64,000 nt of DNA from NCBI RefSeq assembly GCF_016805305.1, contig NZ_JAERQN010000004.1, forward strand, positions 186,001 through 250,000, read 5' to 3'. Both the position numbers and the translations under genes were made by a program. The notes under the pieces were generated by a model that worked only from the letters and a program-made list of their open reading frames with translations, made no database searches and had not been told where the DNA came from. The DNA comes from Falsiroseomonas ponticola. GTDB lineage: Bacteria; Pseudomonadota; Alphaproteobacteria; Acetobacterales; Acetobacteraceae. Of this stretch, positions 52,952 through 61,605 are shown one piece after another; position 1 is the first letter of the stretch, and each line of letters starts with the position of its first letter.

Positions 52952-55257
52952 GCGAAGGCGGTCGCGCCCGCCGGCGGCGCATGCACCGTCACGGGCGGCG
53001 GCTCGCCCGGCCAGGCCTCGATCTCCACCAGGCAGGATTGCGCGGCGGAACCCTGTCCGAGGCGGGACGTCCCGACATCGGAGGTCAGCACATTGGCGTT
53101 GCCGTGGATGCAGGCGGCATCGGTGGCGCCGGGCCTCGCCGGGTTCCACCAGGCGCCCGTCGCCATCGCCACCACGCCGGGGCGGATATCGGCCGTCACG
53201 CGCAGCCCCGCCGCGACCGCGCCGCGGGCGTTGAAGACGCGGACGACCTGCCCATCCACCAGCCCGCGCGCCGCGGCATCGGCCGGGTTCATGCGGATCG
53301 GCTCCCGCCCCTGGATCTTGTCCGCCGCCGCCACCGGCCCGCTATCCAGCTGCCCATGCAGCCGGGTGGAGGGCTGGAAGGACAGCATGTGCAGCGGGAA
53401 CTGCGCGGCCAGCGCGGAGCCCAGATACTCCGTCGGCTCCCTCCACACGGGATGGCCGGGAGTCTCGGCATAGCCGAAGGAGGAAATGGTCTCGGAGAAG
53501 ATCTCGACCTTGCCGGAGGGCGTGTTCAGCGGGTTGGCCGCCGGGTCCGCCGCGAACTCCGCGAACTGGACGTAGTCCTGTTCCGGCGCGGGAACCTCGA
53601 CGAAGCCCTCGGCCCAGAAGCGCTCGAAATCCGGCACCTCGACGCCCTGCGCCGCGCAGGCCTGGCGCCAGCGGCCATAGAGGTGGCGGAGCCACGCGCC
53701 CTCATCCCGCTGTTCCGTGAACTGGGCGCGGAAGCCCGCGGCATCGGCCAGGTCCGCCAGGATATCGACGTCGTTCCGCGCCAGGCCCTGGGGCGGGATC
53801 GCCTGGTGCATGGCGCGCACCCAGCGGTCGCGGGACGCGCTGCCGATGTCGTTGCGCTCCAGCGTCGTCGTCGCCGGCAGCACGATGTCGGCATGCCGCG
53901 CGACGGCGGTCCACCAGGGTTCCTGCACCACCACCGTATCCGCCCGGTTCCAGGCGCGCAGCAGGCGCCCCAGGTCCTGGTGGTGGTGGAAGGGATTGCC
54001 GCCGGCCCACCAGATCAGCCGGATATCGGGCAGCAGCAGGTCGCGGCCATTGTACTGCAGGATCTCGCCCGGCCGCTCCAGCAGCTCCGTGACGCGGGCG
54101 ACGGGGATATAGGCGCCGCAGGGGTTGCGCACGGCGGGGCCGGCGACGGAGGGCACTTCCTGCCGCGGCGTCCCCATCCCGTTCATGGAGCCATAGCCGA
54201 AGGCGATCCCCTGCCCCGGCTTGCCGATGCCGCCCAGCATGGCGGCAAGCGCGACCAGCGCCCACCAGGGCTGCTCCCCATGCTCCGCGCGCTGGATGGA
54301 CCAGGTGGCGGTGCACATGGTGGGGCTGCCCGCGGCTTCCAGCGCCAGGCGGCGGACGGTGGCGGCGGGCACTTCCGTGATGGCTTCCGCCCAGGCCGGC
54401 GTCTTCGCCACGCCATCGGCCAGGCCCAGCACATAGTCGCGGAAGCGGTCGTAGCCGACCGTGCAGCGCGCGAGGAAATCCGCATCCTCCCGCCCCGCCT
54501 CGATCAGCACATGGGCCATGGCGAACATCATCGCCGCATCGGTGTTGGGCCGGATCGGCACCCATTCCGCACCCAGGAAATCGCCCACATCGCCCTTGAA
54601 GGGGGAGATGTTGACGAAGCGCACGCCCGCCGCGGCGGCGGCCTTCATCAGCGGCACGTATTCATGCCCGCCCGCGCCGCCCGAGGTGACGAGCCCGTTC
54701 TTCAGCGGCAGCCCGCCGAAGCAGAGCATGAGCTTCGCGTGCTTCCTGATGCTGGCCCAGTCCGTCACCGGGCCCTGGATGACCTCGTTGGTGCCCAGGA
54801 TATGGGGCATCAGCGTCATGCCGGCGCCGTAGGAATAGTTCGTCACCTGCGCCGTGAAGCCGCCGCCCATGCCGAGGAAGCGGTGCAGCTGGGTCCGCGC
54901 ATGGTGGTAGCGCCCGGCCGAGGACCAGCCATAGGACCCGCCGAGGATCGAGGCATGGCCGTGTTCGGTCCGCACCCGGGCGGATTCCTCCGCCACCAGC
55001 CGGATCACCTGGTCCCAGCCCATCGGCACGAAGTCATCGCCGCCGCGGGACGACCCGCGCCGTTCCCCCTTCAGCCAGCCGGCGCGGACATAGGGCTGGT
55101 CGATGCGCGCCTTGCCGTGCACGGCCTCCGGCATCGAGGCGAGCAGCGTGCCCGGGAAGGGATCGCGCGCGAAGGGGCGCGCCTCCACCAGGCGGCCCTG
55201 GTCCACCACCGCCTCGAAGGAGCCCCAATGGGAGCCATGCGGCTTGATCTCGGTCAT
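52948..55257 (-). CDS. Molybdopterin oxidoreductase, BisC/TorA/DMSO-reductase type
   Basis: 769-residue bis-MGD molybdoenzyme. It has the Ser-type molybdenum ligand region ILGGSYGWSSAGRYHHARTQLHRFLG (Ser108 by position), no N-terminal Cys cluster, and downstream blocks such as LMLCFGGLPLKNGL, WWAGGNPFHHHQDLGRLLRAW and VARHADIVLPATTTLERNDIGS. There is no Tat signal at ATG 55257, so like E. coli BisC it is probably cytosolic and reduces biotin sulfoxide, methionine sulfoxide or another S- or N-oxide. GGAGA before ATG 55257 supports that start. It is the first gene of the bisC-like/phoX-like pair. Confidence 0.9.
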   Translation of the reverse strand: MTEIKPHGSHWGSFEAVVDQGRLVEARPFARDPFPGTLLASMPEAVHGKARIDQPYVRAGWLKGERRGSSRGGDDFVPMGWDQVIRLVAEESARVRTEHGHASILGGSYGWSSAGRYHHARTQLHRFLGMGGGFTAQVTNYSYGAGMTLMPHILGTNEVIQGPVTDWASIRKHAKLMLCFGGLPLKNGLVTSGGAGGHEYVPLMKAAAAAGVRFVNISPFKGDVGDFLGAEWVPIRPNTDAAMMFAMAHVLIEAGREDADFLARCTVGYDRFRDYVLGLADGVAKTPAWAEAITEVPAATVRRLALEAAGSPTMCTATWSIQRAEHGEQPWWALVALAAMLGGIGKPGQGIAFGYGSMNGMGTPRQEVPSVAGPAVRNPCGAYIPVARVTELLERPGEILQYNGRDLLLPDIRLIWWAGGNPFHHHQDLGRLLRAWNRADTVVVQEPWWTAVARHADIVLPATTTLERNDIGSASRDRWVRAMHQAIPPQGLARNDVDILADLADAAGFRAQFTEQRDEGAWLRHLYGRWRQACAAQGVEVPDFERFWAEGFVEVPAPEQDYVQFAEFAADPAANPLNTPSGKVEIFSETISSFGYAETPGHPVWREPTEYLGSALAAQFPLHMLSFQPSTRLHGQLDSGPVAAADKIQGREPIRMNPADAAARGLVDGQVVRVFNARGAVAAGLRVTADIRPGVVAMATGAWWNPARPGATDAACIHGNANVLTSDVGTSRLGQGSAAQSCLVEIEAWPGEPPPVTVHAPPAGATAFA

Positions 55258-55406
55258 GTGAAGTCTCCGGCCCCGCGGCGGGTGAGTGCGGGGCAAAATG
55301 CGACGAACACCGGCACGCCGCAACCAGGACGGGCGTCAGGGCAGATGACGCGGCGCGAATGCCGTTCTAGCATCCCGCGAACGCCTCTTGAGGAAGAACC
55401 ACTCCC

Positions 55407-56816
55407 ATGACCCCGCCCGCCACGCCGGTCCGGAATTCCAACGCGGAACGCGACATCGCGAACGTGCTGCATCCGTATACCGACCACCGTGCCCATGCCA
55501 AGAACGGCCCGCTGGTGATCGCGCGCGGCGAAGGCGTGAAGGTTTGGGACGACCAGGGCAAGGAATACATCGAGGCCGTGGCCGGCCTCTGGTGCGCCTC
55601 CCTCGGCTTCTCCAACCATCGGCTTGCCGAGGTTGCCTATGAGCAGATGAAGAAGCTGCCCTTCTACCACGCCTTCACGGCGAAGTCGCATGAGCCGCTG
55701 ATCGACCTCAGCGAGATGCTGATCGAGCGCGCGCCCTGCCCGATGTCCAAGGTCTTCTACGCCAACAGCGGGTCGGAGGCGAACGACACCGCCATCAAGA
55801 TGGTCTGGTACTACAACAACGCCATCGGCAAGCCCGAGAAGAAGAAGATCATCTCGCGCCTCAAGGCCTATCACGGCATCACCATCGCCAGCGGGTCCCT
55901 CACCGGCCTGCCGGCGAACCACAAGATGTTCGACCTGCCGGTCTCCGACCGCTTCATCCACGTCTCCACGCCGCACCACTACCACGGCGCCAAGCCCGGC
56001 GAGTCCGAGGAGGATTTCGCCACCCGCCTGGCGACCGAGCTGGAGGAGACGATCCTGCGGGAGGGGCCGGAGACGGTCGCCGCCTTCTTCGCGGAACCCG
56101 TGATGGGCGCCGGCGGCGTGATGGTCCCGCCCGCCACCTATTTCGACAAGATCCAGGCCGTGCTGCGGAAGTACGACGTGCTGTTCGTGGCGGACGAGGT
56201 GATCTGCGGCTTCGGCCGCACCGGCAACTACTGGGGCTGCCAGACCTACGCCATCACGCCGGACATCATCACCTGCGCCAAGGCGCTGTCGGCCAGCTTC
56301 CTGCCGATCTCCGCCATCATCATCAATGACCGAATCTTCCAGGGCCTGGCGGATGGCTCCGCCACCATCGGCACCTGGGGCCACGGCTTCACCTACTCCG
56401 GCCACCCCGTTGCCGCCGCGGTCGCGCTGGAGACGCTGAAGATCTACGACGAGCTGAACATCGTCGAGCACGTCAACACGGTCGGCGCCCATATGCAGGC
56501 GAAGCTGCGCCAGCGCTTCCTGGACCACCCGCTGGTCGGCGAGGTGCGCGGCATCGGCATGGTAGCGGCGATCGAGCTCGTCGCCGACAAGGCCGCGAAG
56601 AAGAACTTCGAGCCCTCCGCCAAGGTCGGCCCGCGCCTCGCCAAGCTCGGCGAGAACGAAGGCGTGATCCTGCGCGGCCTGGCCAACGACACCATCGCCT
56701 TCTCGCCCCCCCTCATCATGAAGGCGGATGAGGTGGATGAGATGGTGGAGCGCACCGGCCGGGCGCTGGACGCACTCGCGGTGCAGCTGCGGCGGGAGAG
56801 CCTGACGGTCGTCTGA
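55407..56816 (+). CDS. Class III omega-aminotransferase
   Basis: 469-residue PLP enzyme. Family blocks: GEGVKVWDDQGKEYIEAVAGLWCASLGF, KVFYANSGSEANDTAIKMVWYYNN, RLKAYHGITIASGSLTG, the Asp of VLFVADEVICGFGRTGNYWG, and the PLP Lys292 in TCAKALSASFLPISA. The pattern matches omega-amino-acid:pyruvate and putrescine/taurine-type transaminases used in amine catabolism. The polyamine-type ABC operon elsewhere in the window may feed it, which is an inference. It is divergent from the molybdoenzyme and has its own terminator. Confidence 0.93.
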   Translation: MTPPATPVRNSNAERDIANVLHPYTDHRAHAKNGPLVIARGEGVKVWDDQGKEYIEAVAGLWCASLGFSNHRLAEVAYEQMKKLPFYHAFTAKSHEPLIDLSEMLIERAPCPMSKVFYANSGSEANDTAIKMVWYYNNAIGKPEKKKIISRLKAYHGITIASGSLTGLPANHKMFDLPVSDRFIHVSTPHHYHGAKPGESEEDFATRLATELEETILREGPETVAAFFAEPVMGAGGVMVPPATYFDKIQAVLRKYDVLFVADEVICGFGRTGNYWGCQTYAITPDIITCAKALSASFLPISAIIINDRIFQGLADGSATIGTWGHGFTYSGHPVAAAVALETLKIYDELNIVEHVNTVGAHMQAKLRQRFLDHPLVGEVRGIGMVAAIELVADKAAKKNFEPSAKVGPRLAKLGENEGVILRGLANDTIAFSPPLIMKADEVDEMVERTGRALDALAVQLRRESLTVV

Positions 56817-56845
56817 GGGGGGGAAGGATCGTCCCCCTCACCCAA

Positions 56846-56888
56846 CCCTCTCCCCCCCTCTCTCCAGGGGCCGGGGGAGAGGGCTTTT
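56846..56888 (+). terminator. Rho-independent terminator after the aminotransferase
   Basis: CCCTCTCCCCC (56846-56856) pairs with GGGGGAGAGGG (56873-56883), an 11-bp perfect stem around a 16-base loop, followed by CTTTTC. It begins 30 bases after the stop codon. Confidence 0.8.
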
Positions 56889-56956
56889 CAAGTTTGCCGC
56901 TTCATTAACCGCCGGCGCGCCAAATTGGCCCTGCGACAGCAGAAGGCAGCGCATCC

Positions 56957-57796
56957 ATGGCGGCAGAAGGCCGGTCCTTCCGGGACCTCACGGGCCAGGC
57001 CATCCGCATCAAGGCCGTCGATATCGGCGCCAACCCGATCGATGGCGACCCGCCCTATGCGACGCTGCTCCGCGCCGGCCAGGCGGAGGTGGTGGGGTTC
57101 GAGCCCGATGCCGCCGCACTCGCCACGCTGAACACCCGCAAGGGCCCCGATGAACGCTACTTCCCGCACGCCGTCGGCGATGGCGGCCGCCACACGCTGC
57201 GGGTCTGCCAGGCGCCGGGCATGACATCCCTGCTGGAGCCCGACCCCGCGACGCTCGCCCTGTTCCACGGCTTCCCCGAATGGGGCCGCGTGCTGGACCG
57301 CGTGGAGCTCGACACGGTGCGGCTGGACGATGTGCCGGAAACCGCGGGCGCGGATCTCCTGAAGCTCGATATCCAGGGGGCGGAGCTGATGGTGCTGCGC
57401 CACGCGCAAGCGCGGCTGCGCGATGCGCTGGTGGTGCAGGCGGAGGTGGAGTTCCTGCCGCTGTACCGGGACCAGCCGCTCTTCGCCGACGTCGATGCCT
57501 TCCTGCGCGGCCAGGGCTTCGCCTTCCACCGCTTCTTTCCGCTGAACAGCCGGGTGATGGCGCCGATGGTGGTGGGCGGCAGCCCCTATGCGGGGCTCAG
57601 CCAGATGGTCTGGGCGGACGCCATCTTCATCCGGGACCTGACGAGGCCGGAGGCGCTGGACGACCGCGCGCTGCTGGCCATGGCGACGATCCTGCACGAT
57701 TGCTACGGATCGGCGGATGCGGCGCTGCGCCTGCTGATGGAGCATGACCGCCGGCATGCCGGCGGGCTGGCGGGGCGCTACCTGGCGGGGCTCTAG
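56957..57796 (+). CDS. FkbM-family methyltransferase
   Basis: 279-residue SAM-dependent methyltransferase. FkbM blocks: IKAVDIGANPIDGDPPY (SAM-binding motif I), AEVVGFEPDAAALATLNTR, RVELDTVRLDDVPETAGADLLKLDIQGAELMVLRHA. Such enzymes O-methylate sugars or natural-product scaffolds. The acceptor is unknown. It stands alone: a terminator precedes it and the next gene is convergent with a 4-base overlap. Confidence 0.88.
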   Translation: MAAEGRSFRDLTGQAIRIKAVDIGANPIDGDPPYATLLRAGQAEVVGFEPDAAALATLNTRKGPDERYFPHAVGDGGRHTLRVCQAPGMTSLLEPDPATLALFHGFPEWGRVLDRVELDTVRLDDVPETAGADLLKLDIQGAELMVLRHAQARLRDALVVQAEVEFLPLYRDQPLFADVDAFLRGQGFAFHRFFPLNSRVMAPMVVGGSPYAGLSQMVWADAIFIRDLTRPEALDDRALLAMATILHDCYGSADAALRLLMEHDRRHAGGLAGRYLAGL

Positions 57797-58218
57797 CCTT
57801 CCGCCACCGCGCCTTCCGCCAGCATCCGCTCCCGCAGCTCGGGCCAGAGCGGCACCTTCTCCCCGGTGTCGTTGCGCGTCACCACGCAGACCGCGCGGCC
57901 CGTGCAGCAGGCGACGCCGTCGCGCCACATGGCGTAGTCATGGATGAAGGAGGTGCGGCGGAAGGAGACGACGCGGCTGCCGAGCACCACCTTCTCCGCG
58001 AAGCCCGCGGCGCGGTGGTACCTGGCCTCGATCTGCGCCACCACCGGGCCGGGCCTGGTGGGGGAGATGGGCAGGCCCGTCAGCGCCTCCCAATGCGCGA
58101 TGCGCATATCCTCGAAGATGGTCAGGTAGGCCGCGTGGTTGACGTGGCCGTAGAGGTCGCATTCGGACCAGCGGATCACATGGTCGCGCAGCAGGGGCCA
58201 GGTGGTGCCGTCCATCAC
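57793..58218 (-). CDS. Hot-dog-fold acyl-CoA thioesterase (4HBT type)
   Basis: 141-residue thioesterase of the 4-hydroxybenzoyl-CoA type. The N-terminal block VIRWSECDLYGHVNHAAYLTIFEDMRIAHWEAL contains the His-x-x-His/Asp region typical of the fold, with Asp in ECDLYGHVNH. The substrate is unknown. Its start overlaps the YciA-like gene stop by four bases, so two different thioesterases are made together. Confidence 0.85.
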   Translation of the reverse strand: MMDGTTWPLLRDHVIRWSECDLYGHVNHAAYLTIFEDMRIAHWEALTGLPISPTRPGPVVAQIEARYHRAAGFAEKVVLGSRVVSFRRTSFIHDYAMWRDGVACCTGRAVCVVTRNDTGEKVPLWPELRERMLAEGAVAEG

Positions 58219-58625
58219 GCCGCCTCCGCCGGAAGCGTTCCAGTCGCCGGCTCCGCCGGCACGGGCCTCGGCTTCCGCGCCTCGTCGATCGCGACGAAGG
58301 TGAAGACCGCTTCCGTCACCAGGAACATCTCATCCTCCGACCGTTCGCGCCGCCAGGCCTCGACCTCGATGCGCATGGAGGTGCGGCCGACCGAGACGAT
58401 GCAGGCATAGATGCTGACCTCGTCGCCCACCAGCACCGGGCGGTGGAACTTCATGCCGTCCACGGCAATGGTGGCGACGCGGCCGCGCGCCCGGCGCCCC
58501 GCGGCATTGCCCGCCGCCAGGTCCATCAGCCCCATCAGCCAGCCGCCGAAGATGTCCCCGGACGGGTTCGCATCCGCCGGCATGGCGGTGGTGCGCAGCT
58601 TCAGCTCCGCCGGCGATGGCGGCAC
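58215..58625 (-). CDS. YciA-type acyl-CoA thioesterase
   Basis: 136-residue hot-dog thioesterase. The YciA signature PADANPSGDIFGGWLMGLMDLAAGNAA is followed by VATIAVDGMKFHRPVLVGDEVSIYACIVSVGRTSMRIEVEAW. The family hydrolyses a broad range of acyl-CoAs. GTG 58625 is chosen because it lies one base after the stop of the upstream Bug-receptor gene and begins the conserved part. A longer frame to 58712 would overlap that gene by 86 bases. Confidence 0.86.
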   Translation of the reverse strand: MPPSPAELKLRTTAMPADANPSGDIFGGWLMGLMDLAAGNAAGRRARGRVATIAVDGMKFHRPVLVGDEVSIYACIVSVGRTSMRIEVEAWRRERSEDEMFLVTEAVFTFVAIDEARKPRPVPAEPATGTLPAEAA

Positions 58626-58626
58626 C

Positions 58627-59577
58627 CTATTCGGCCCGGATGTTAGCGGCACGCACCACGCCTCCCCACAGCTCACGATCAGCGGCGATGCGGCGGTCCA
58701 TCGCCGCCCCATCCTCGAACAGCGGCACCAGGCCCATGCCTTCCAGCCGCGACCGGAAGCCGGGATCGGCGACGGCGGCGGCGGTGCCGCGTTCCCACCG
58801 CGCGCGCCCCTCCGCGCTCATGCCCCTCGGGCCACAGAGGCCGAACCAGGTGTAGCTCTCCACCCCCGGCAGCGTGGCGCTGATCGGCGGCACGTTGGGG
58901 AAGAGCGGCACCGGGCGGCTGTCGCCCAGCGCCAGCAGCCGCAGGTCGCCATCCTGGATCTGCTTCGTCACGTCGCCGAGGCTCACCATCATGAAATCGG
59001 CGCGACCGGCGATGATGTCGAGCAGCGCGGGCGCCGCGCCGCGATAGGGCACATGCACCATCTCCGCCGGCGCGCGGAGCCCGATCAGCACGCCGCCGAG
59101 ATGCGGCGCCGACCCCACGCCGACGCTGGCATAGGACACGGCTGCGGGCCGCGCCTTCGCGGCCTCCACCAGCTGGGCCAGCGACCGGTAGGGCGATTGC
59201 GCGCCGACCACCAGGCCATAGGGCGACAGGGCGAAGAGCGCGACGCCCGAGAGATCCGTGCGCGGGTCGATCGGCAGCCGCGCGCCCGGCAGCTCGGGCG
59301 CGATGGCCAGCATGGACATGACGCAGAGCACCACGGCGGAGCCATCGGCCGGGCCGCGCGCGACCTGTTCGGCGGCGATGAAACCCGTGGCGCCGGTGCG
59401 CGTCTCCACGACCGGGCGCGCCCCCAGCGCCGGGCCGGCCAGGTCCGCCAGCAGCCGGGCGACGATGTCGGCGGTGCCGCCCGGCGCGAAGCCGTTCACC
59501 AGCCGTGGCGGCGACTGCGCCATGGCAGGGAGGCTGAGCGCGGTGAACAGCGCGAGCGCGACGAGGCGACGGAGCAT
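58627..59577 (-). CDS. Second Bug/TctC-type solute-binding receptor
   Basis: 316-residue periplasmic receptor. Signal peptide MLRRLVALALFTALSLPAMAQ, then the Bug blocks PRLVNGFAPGGTADIVARLLADL, VVETRTGATGFIAAEQV and VHVPYRGAAPALLDIIAGRADF. GAGGAGA upstream of ATG 59577 supports the start. It is the first gene of a unit with two thioesterases, so its ligand may be a carboxylate whose CoA ester is later hydrolysed, which is speculative. No TctA/TctB genes are adjacent. Confidence 0.91.
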   Translation of the reverse strand: MLRRLVALALFTALSLPAMAQSPPRLVNGFAPGGTADIVARLLADLAGPALGARPVVETRTGATGFIAAEQVARGPADGSAVVLCVMSMLAIAPELPGARLPIDPRTDLSGVALFALSPYGLVVGAQSPYRSLAQLVEAAKARPAAVSYASVGVGSAPHLGGVLIGLRAPAEMVHVPYRGAAPALLDIIAGRADFMMVSLGDVTKQIQDGDLRLLALGDSRPVPLFPNVPPISATLPGVESYTWFGLCGPRGMSAEGRARWERGTAAAVADPGFRSRLEGMGLVPLFEDGAAMDRRIAADRELWGGVVRAANIRAE

Positions 59578-59595
59578 CGGCGATTCTCCTCAGGA

Positions 59596-59610
59596 CCCCT
59601 ACCCTAGGGG
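59596..59610. promoter_or_regulatory. Palindrome in the Bug receptor / phosphatase divergent region
   Basis: CCCCTA (59596-59601) and TAGGGG (59605-59610) are inverted copies around CCC. It sits 19 bases before the Bug receptor start and about 46 bases before the divergent phosphatase gene. It may be a shared operator. Confidence 0.25.
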
Positions 59611-59655
59611 CGGGTTGCGCCCCTGGGGAGTCCGCGCATAGCGTGCGGGGGCGCC

Positions 59656-60234
59656 ATGCCGGTCGTCCGATTCATTACCCATCCCGATGTCATGGTCGAT
59701 CCGGCCCGGCCCGTGCCGGAATGGCACCTCTCGCCGCGCGGCATCCATCGCGCGCGGCTGATGCTGGGCCGCCCCTGGGTCGCGCGGTTGCGCAGCCTGT
59801 TCAGCAGCGCGGAACGCAAGGCGGTGGACACGGCGGCGATCCTGGCGGCGGGCACGAGCCTGGATGTGACCGTGCTGGAAGCGCTGCATGAAAATGACCG
59901 CAGCGCCACCGGCTACCTGCCCGGCCCGGTCTTCGAGGCGATGGCCGATGCCTTCTTCGCGCGGCCGGAGGAGAGCGTGCGCGGCTGGGAACGCGCGGTG
60001 GATGCGCAGGCGCGGATCGTGGCGGCGGTGGAGCGGGTGCTGGCGATGGCGCCGCCCGGCGATATCGCCATCATCGCCCATGGCGCCGTCGGCGCGCTGC
60101 TGCTGTGCCGGCTGAAGGGCGTGCCGATCAGCCGGGCGGAGGACCAGCCCGGCCGTGGCGGCGGCAACCTCTTCACCTTCGACCGCGCCAGCCGGGCGCT
60201 GCGGCATGGCTGGCGGCCGATCGAGGGCGGGTAG
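59656..60234 (+). CDS. Histidine-phosphatase-fold protein with degenerate RHG motif
   Basis: 192-residue protein with the layout of the histidine phosphatase superfamily: N-terminal VVRFITHPDVMVDP, the strand-helix pair LRSLFSSAERKAVDTAAIL, and the second-His region IAIIAHGAVGALLLCRL. The usual RHG/RHA motif is replaced by THP (Arg to Thr, Gly to Pro), so only the His remains. Reduced or lost phosphatase activity is likely, although many family members with similar changes exist. It is divergent from the Bug receptor and its stop is 2 bases from the convergent monooxygenase gene end. Confidence 0.78.
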   Translation: MPVVRFITHPDVMVDPARPVPEWHLSPRGIHRARLMLGRPWVARLRSLFSSAERKAVDTAAILAAGTSLDVTVLEALHENDRSATGYLPGPVFEAMADAFFARPEESVRGWERAVDAQARIVAAVERVLAMAPPGDIAIIAHGAVGALLLCRLKGVPISRAEDQPGRGGGNLFTFDRASRALRHGWRPIEGG

Positions 60235-60236
60235 CC

Positions 60237-61589
60237 TCACGCCGCGGCGGGGATGCGCCGCGACGACGGGAAGAACTGGCTGTCCGGCCGGTCGAGGCCC
60301 AGGTGGTCGCGCAGCGTCGTGCCGCTGTAGCCGTGCCGGAACAGGCCGCGGGCCCGCAGGAGGGGCACGACCTCCGCCACGAAGGCGTCGAACAGCGCGG
60401 GCAGCACGGGGGGCATGAGGTTGAAGCCATCCGCGGCGCCGGTGGTGAACCAGTCCTCGATCACCGCCGCCACCTGTTCCGGCGTGCCGGCCAGGCTGAA
60501 ATGGCCACGGGCGCCGGACAGGCTGTGCAGCAGGGCGCGCAGCGTCGGGCGTTCGCGCGCCACCAGCGCGGTGATGACGGCGGCGCGGCTCTGCGCGGCC
60601 TGCACCGTGGCGGGATCGGGGAAGTCATCGACGCTCAGCACCTGGTCGAGCGACAGGTGCGAGAAGTCATGCCCGCCGAAGCGGGCGGAGAGCCGTGCCA
60701 GGCCGACGGCGGGGTCGGTCAGCTCGTTCAGCTCGCGCTGCAGGCGCCGGGCCTCGGCCTCCGTCCCCGCGATGACCGGGCTGATGCCCGGCAGCACCAG
60801 GATCTGGGAGGGATCGCGGCCCACGGCGCGGGCGCGGGCCTTCAGGTCCGCGTAGAAGCCCTGGGCGGCCTGCTTCTCGAGATGCGCAGTGAAGACGGCC
60901 TCCGCATGCCGCGCCGCGAAGCCGCGCCCGGTGTCGGAGGATCCGGCCTGCACCAGCACGGGCCTGCCCTGCGGGCCGCGCGGCAGGTTCAGCGGGCCGG
61001 CAACCTGGTAGTGCGGGCCCTGGTGGTCGAAGCGGCGGATGCGGGCGGGGTCGGCGAAGCGGCCGCCATCGCGGTCGTCCAGCACCGCACCATCCGCCCA
61101 GCTGTCCCAGAGCTTCTTGACCACGTCGAGGAAATCATCGGCCTGGGCGTAGCGTTCGGCATGCGGCGTCTGCGTCGCCTCCCCGAAATTGCGCCCGGCT
61201 TCCGGCAGCCAGGTGGTGACGATGTTCCAGCCGGCGCGGCCGCCGCTGATGTGGTCCACGCTGGCGAATTGCCGCGCCAGGTTGAAGGGCTCCGTGTAGC
61301 TGGTGGAGGCCGTCGCGATCAGCCCGATATGGGTCGTGGCGCCGGCCACGGCGGCGAGCGTCGTGATCGGCTCCAGCTGCCCCTTCGCGACATGCTCGAC
61401 CTCTCCGCCCAGGGCCAGGTGGTCGGCGAAGAAGATGCTGTCGAAGGCCGCGGCTTCGGCGGCGCGGGCCAGGTCCTGGTAGTAGCGGATATCGGTCAGC
61501 GCGCGCGGCGTGGCACCGGGGTGGCGCCAGGCGGCTTCGTGATGGCCGCGGCTGTTGATGAAGAGGTTGAGGTGCAGCTCGCGGGGCAT
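60237..61589 (-). CDS. NtaA/SnaA/DszA-family FMN-dependent monooxygenase
   Basis: 450-residue class C flavin monooxygenase that uses reduced FMN from a separate reductase. Family blocks: LHLNLFINSRGHHEAAWRHP, FDSIFFADHLALGG, LEPITTLAAVAGATTHIGLIATASTSYTEPFNLARQFASVDHIS, GRAGWNIVTTWLPEAGRNFGE and the PRGPQGRPVLVQAGSSDTGRGFAARHAEAVFTAH segment. Members cleave C-S or C-N bonds (sulfones, nitrilotriacetate, DMS). It lies at the end of the sulfonate-type ABC operon, 17 bases after the ATPase, which fits desulfurisation of an imported organosulfur compound. ATG 61589 is preferred over 61595 (see its ribosome-binding site). Confidence 0.92.
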   Translation of the reverse strand: MPRELHLNLFINSRGHHEAAWRHPGATPRALTDIRYYQDLARAAEAAAFDSIFFADHLALGGEVEHVAKGQLEPITTLAAVAGATTHIGLIATASTSYTEPFNLARQFASVDHISGGRAGWNIVTTWLPEAGRNFGEATQTPHAERYAQADDFLDVVKKLWDSWADGAVLDDRDGGRFADPARIRRFDHQGPHYQVAGPLNLPRGPQGRPVLVQAGSSDTGRGFAARHAEAVFTAHLEKQAAQGFYADLKARARAVGRDPSQILVLPGISPVIAGTEAEARRLQRELNELTDPAVGLARLSARFGGHDFSHLSLDQVLSVDDFPDPATVQAAQSRAAVITALVARERPTLRALLHSLSGARGHFSLAGTPEQVAAVIEDWFTTGAADGFNLMPPVLPALFDAFVAEVVPLLRARGLFRHGYSGTTLRDHLGLDRPDSQFFPSSRRIPAAA

Positions 61590-61596
61590 GGTCATG

Positions 61597-61603
61597 CTCC
61601 TCC
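61597..61603 (-). promoter_or_regulatory. Ribosome-binding site that decides the monooxygenase start
   Basis: GGAGGAG on the minus strand is only 1 base from ATG 61595 but 7 bases from ATG 61589. The 7-base spacing is normal, so the shorter start (MPREL) is favoured over MTMPREL. Confidence 0.6.
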
Positions 61604-61605
61604 GG

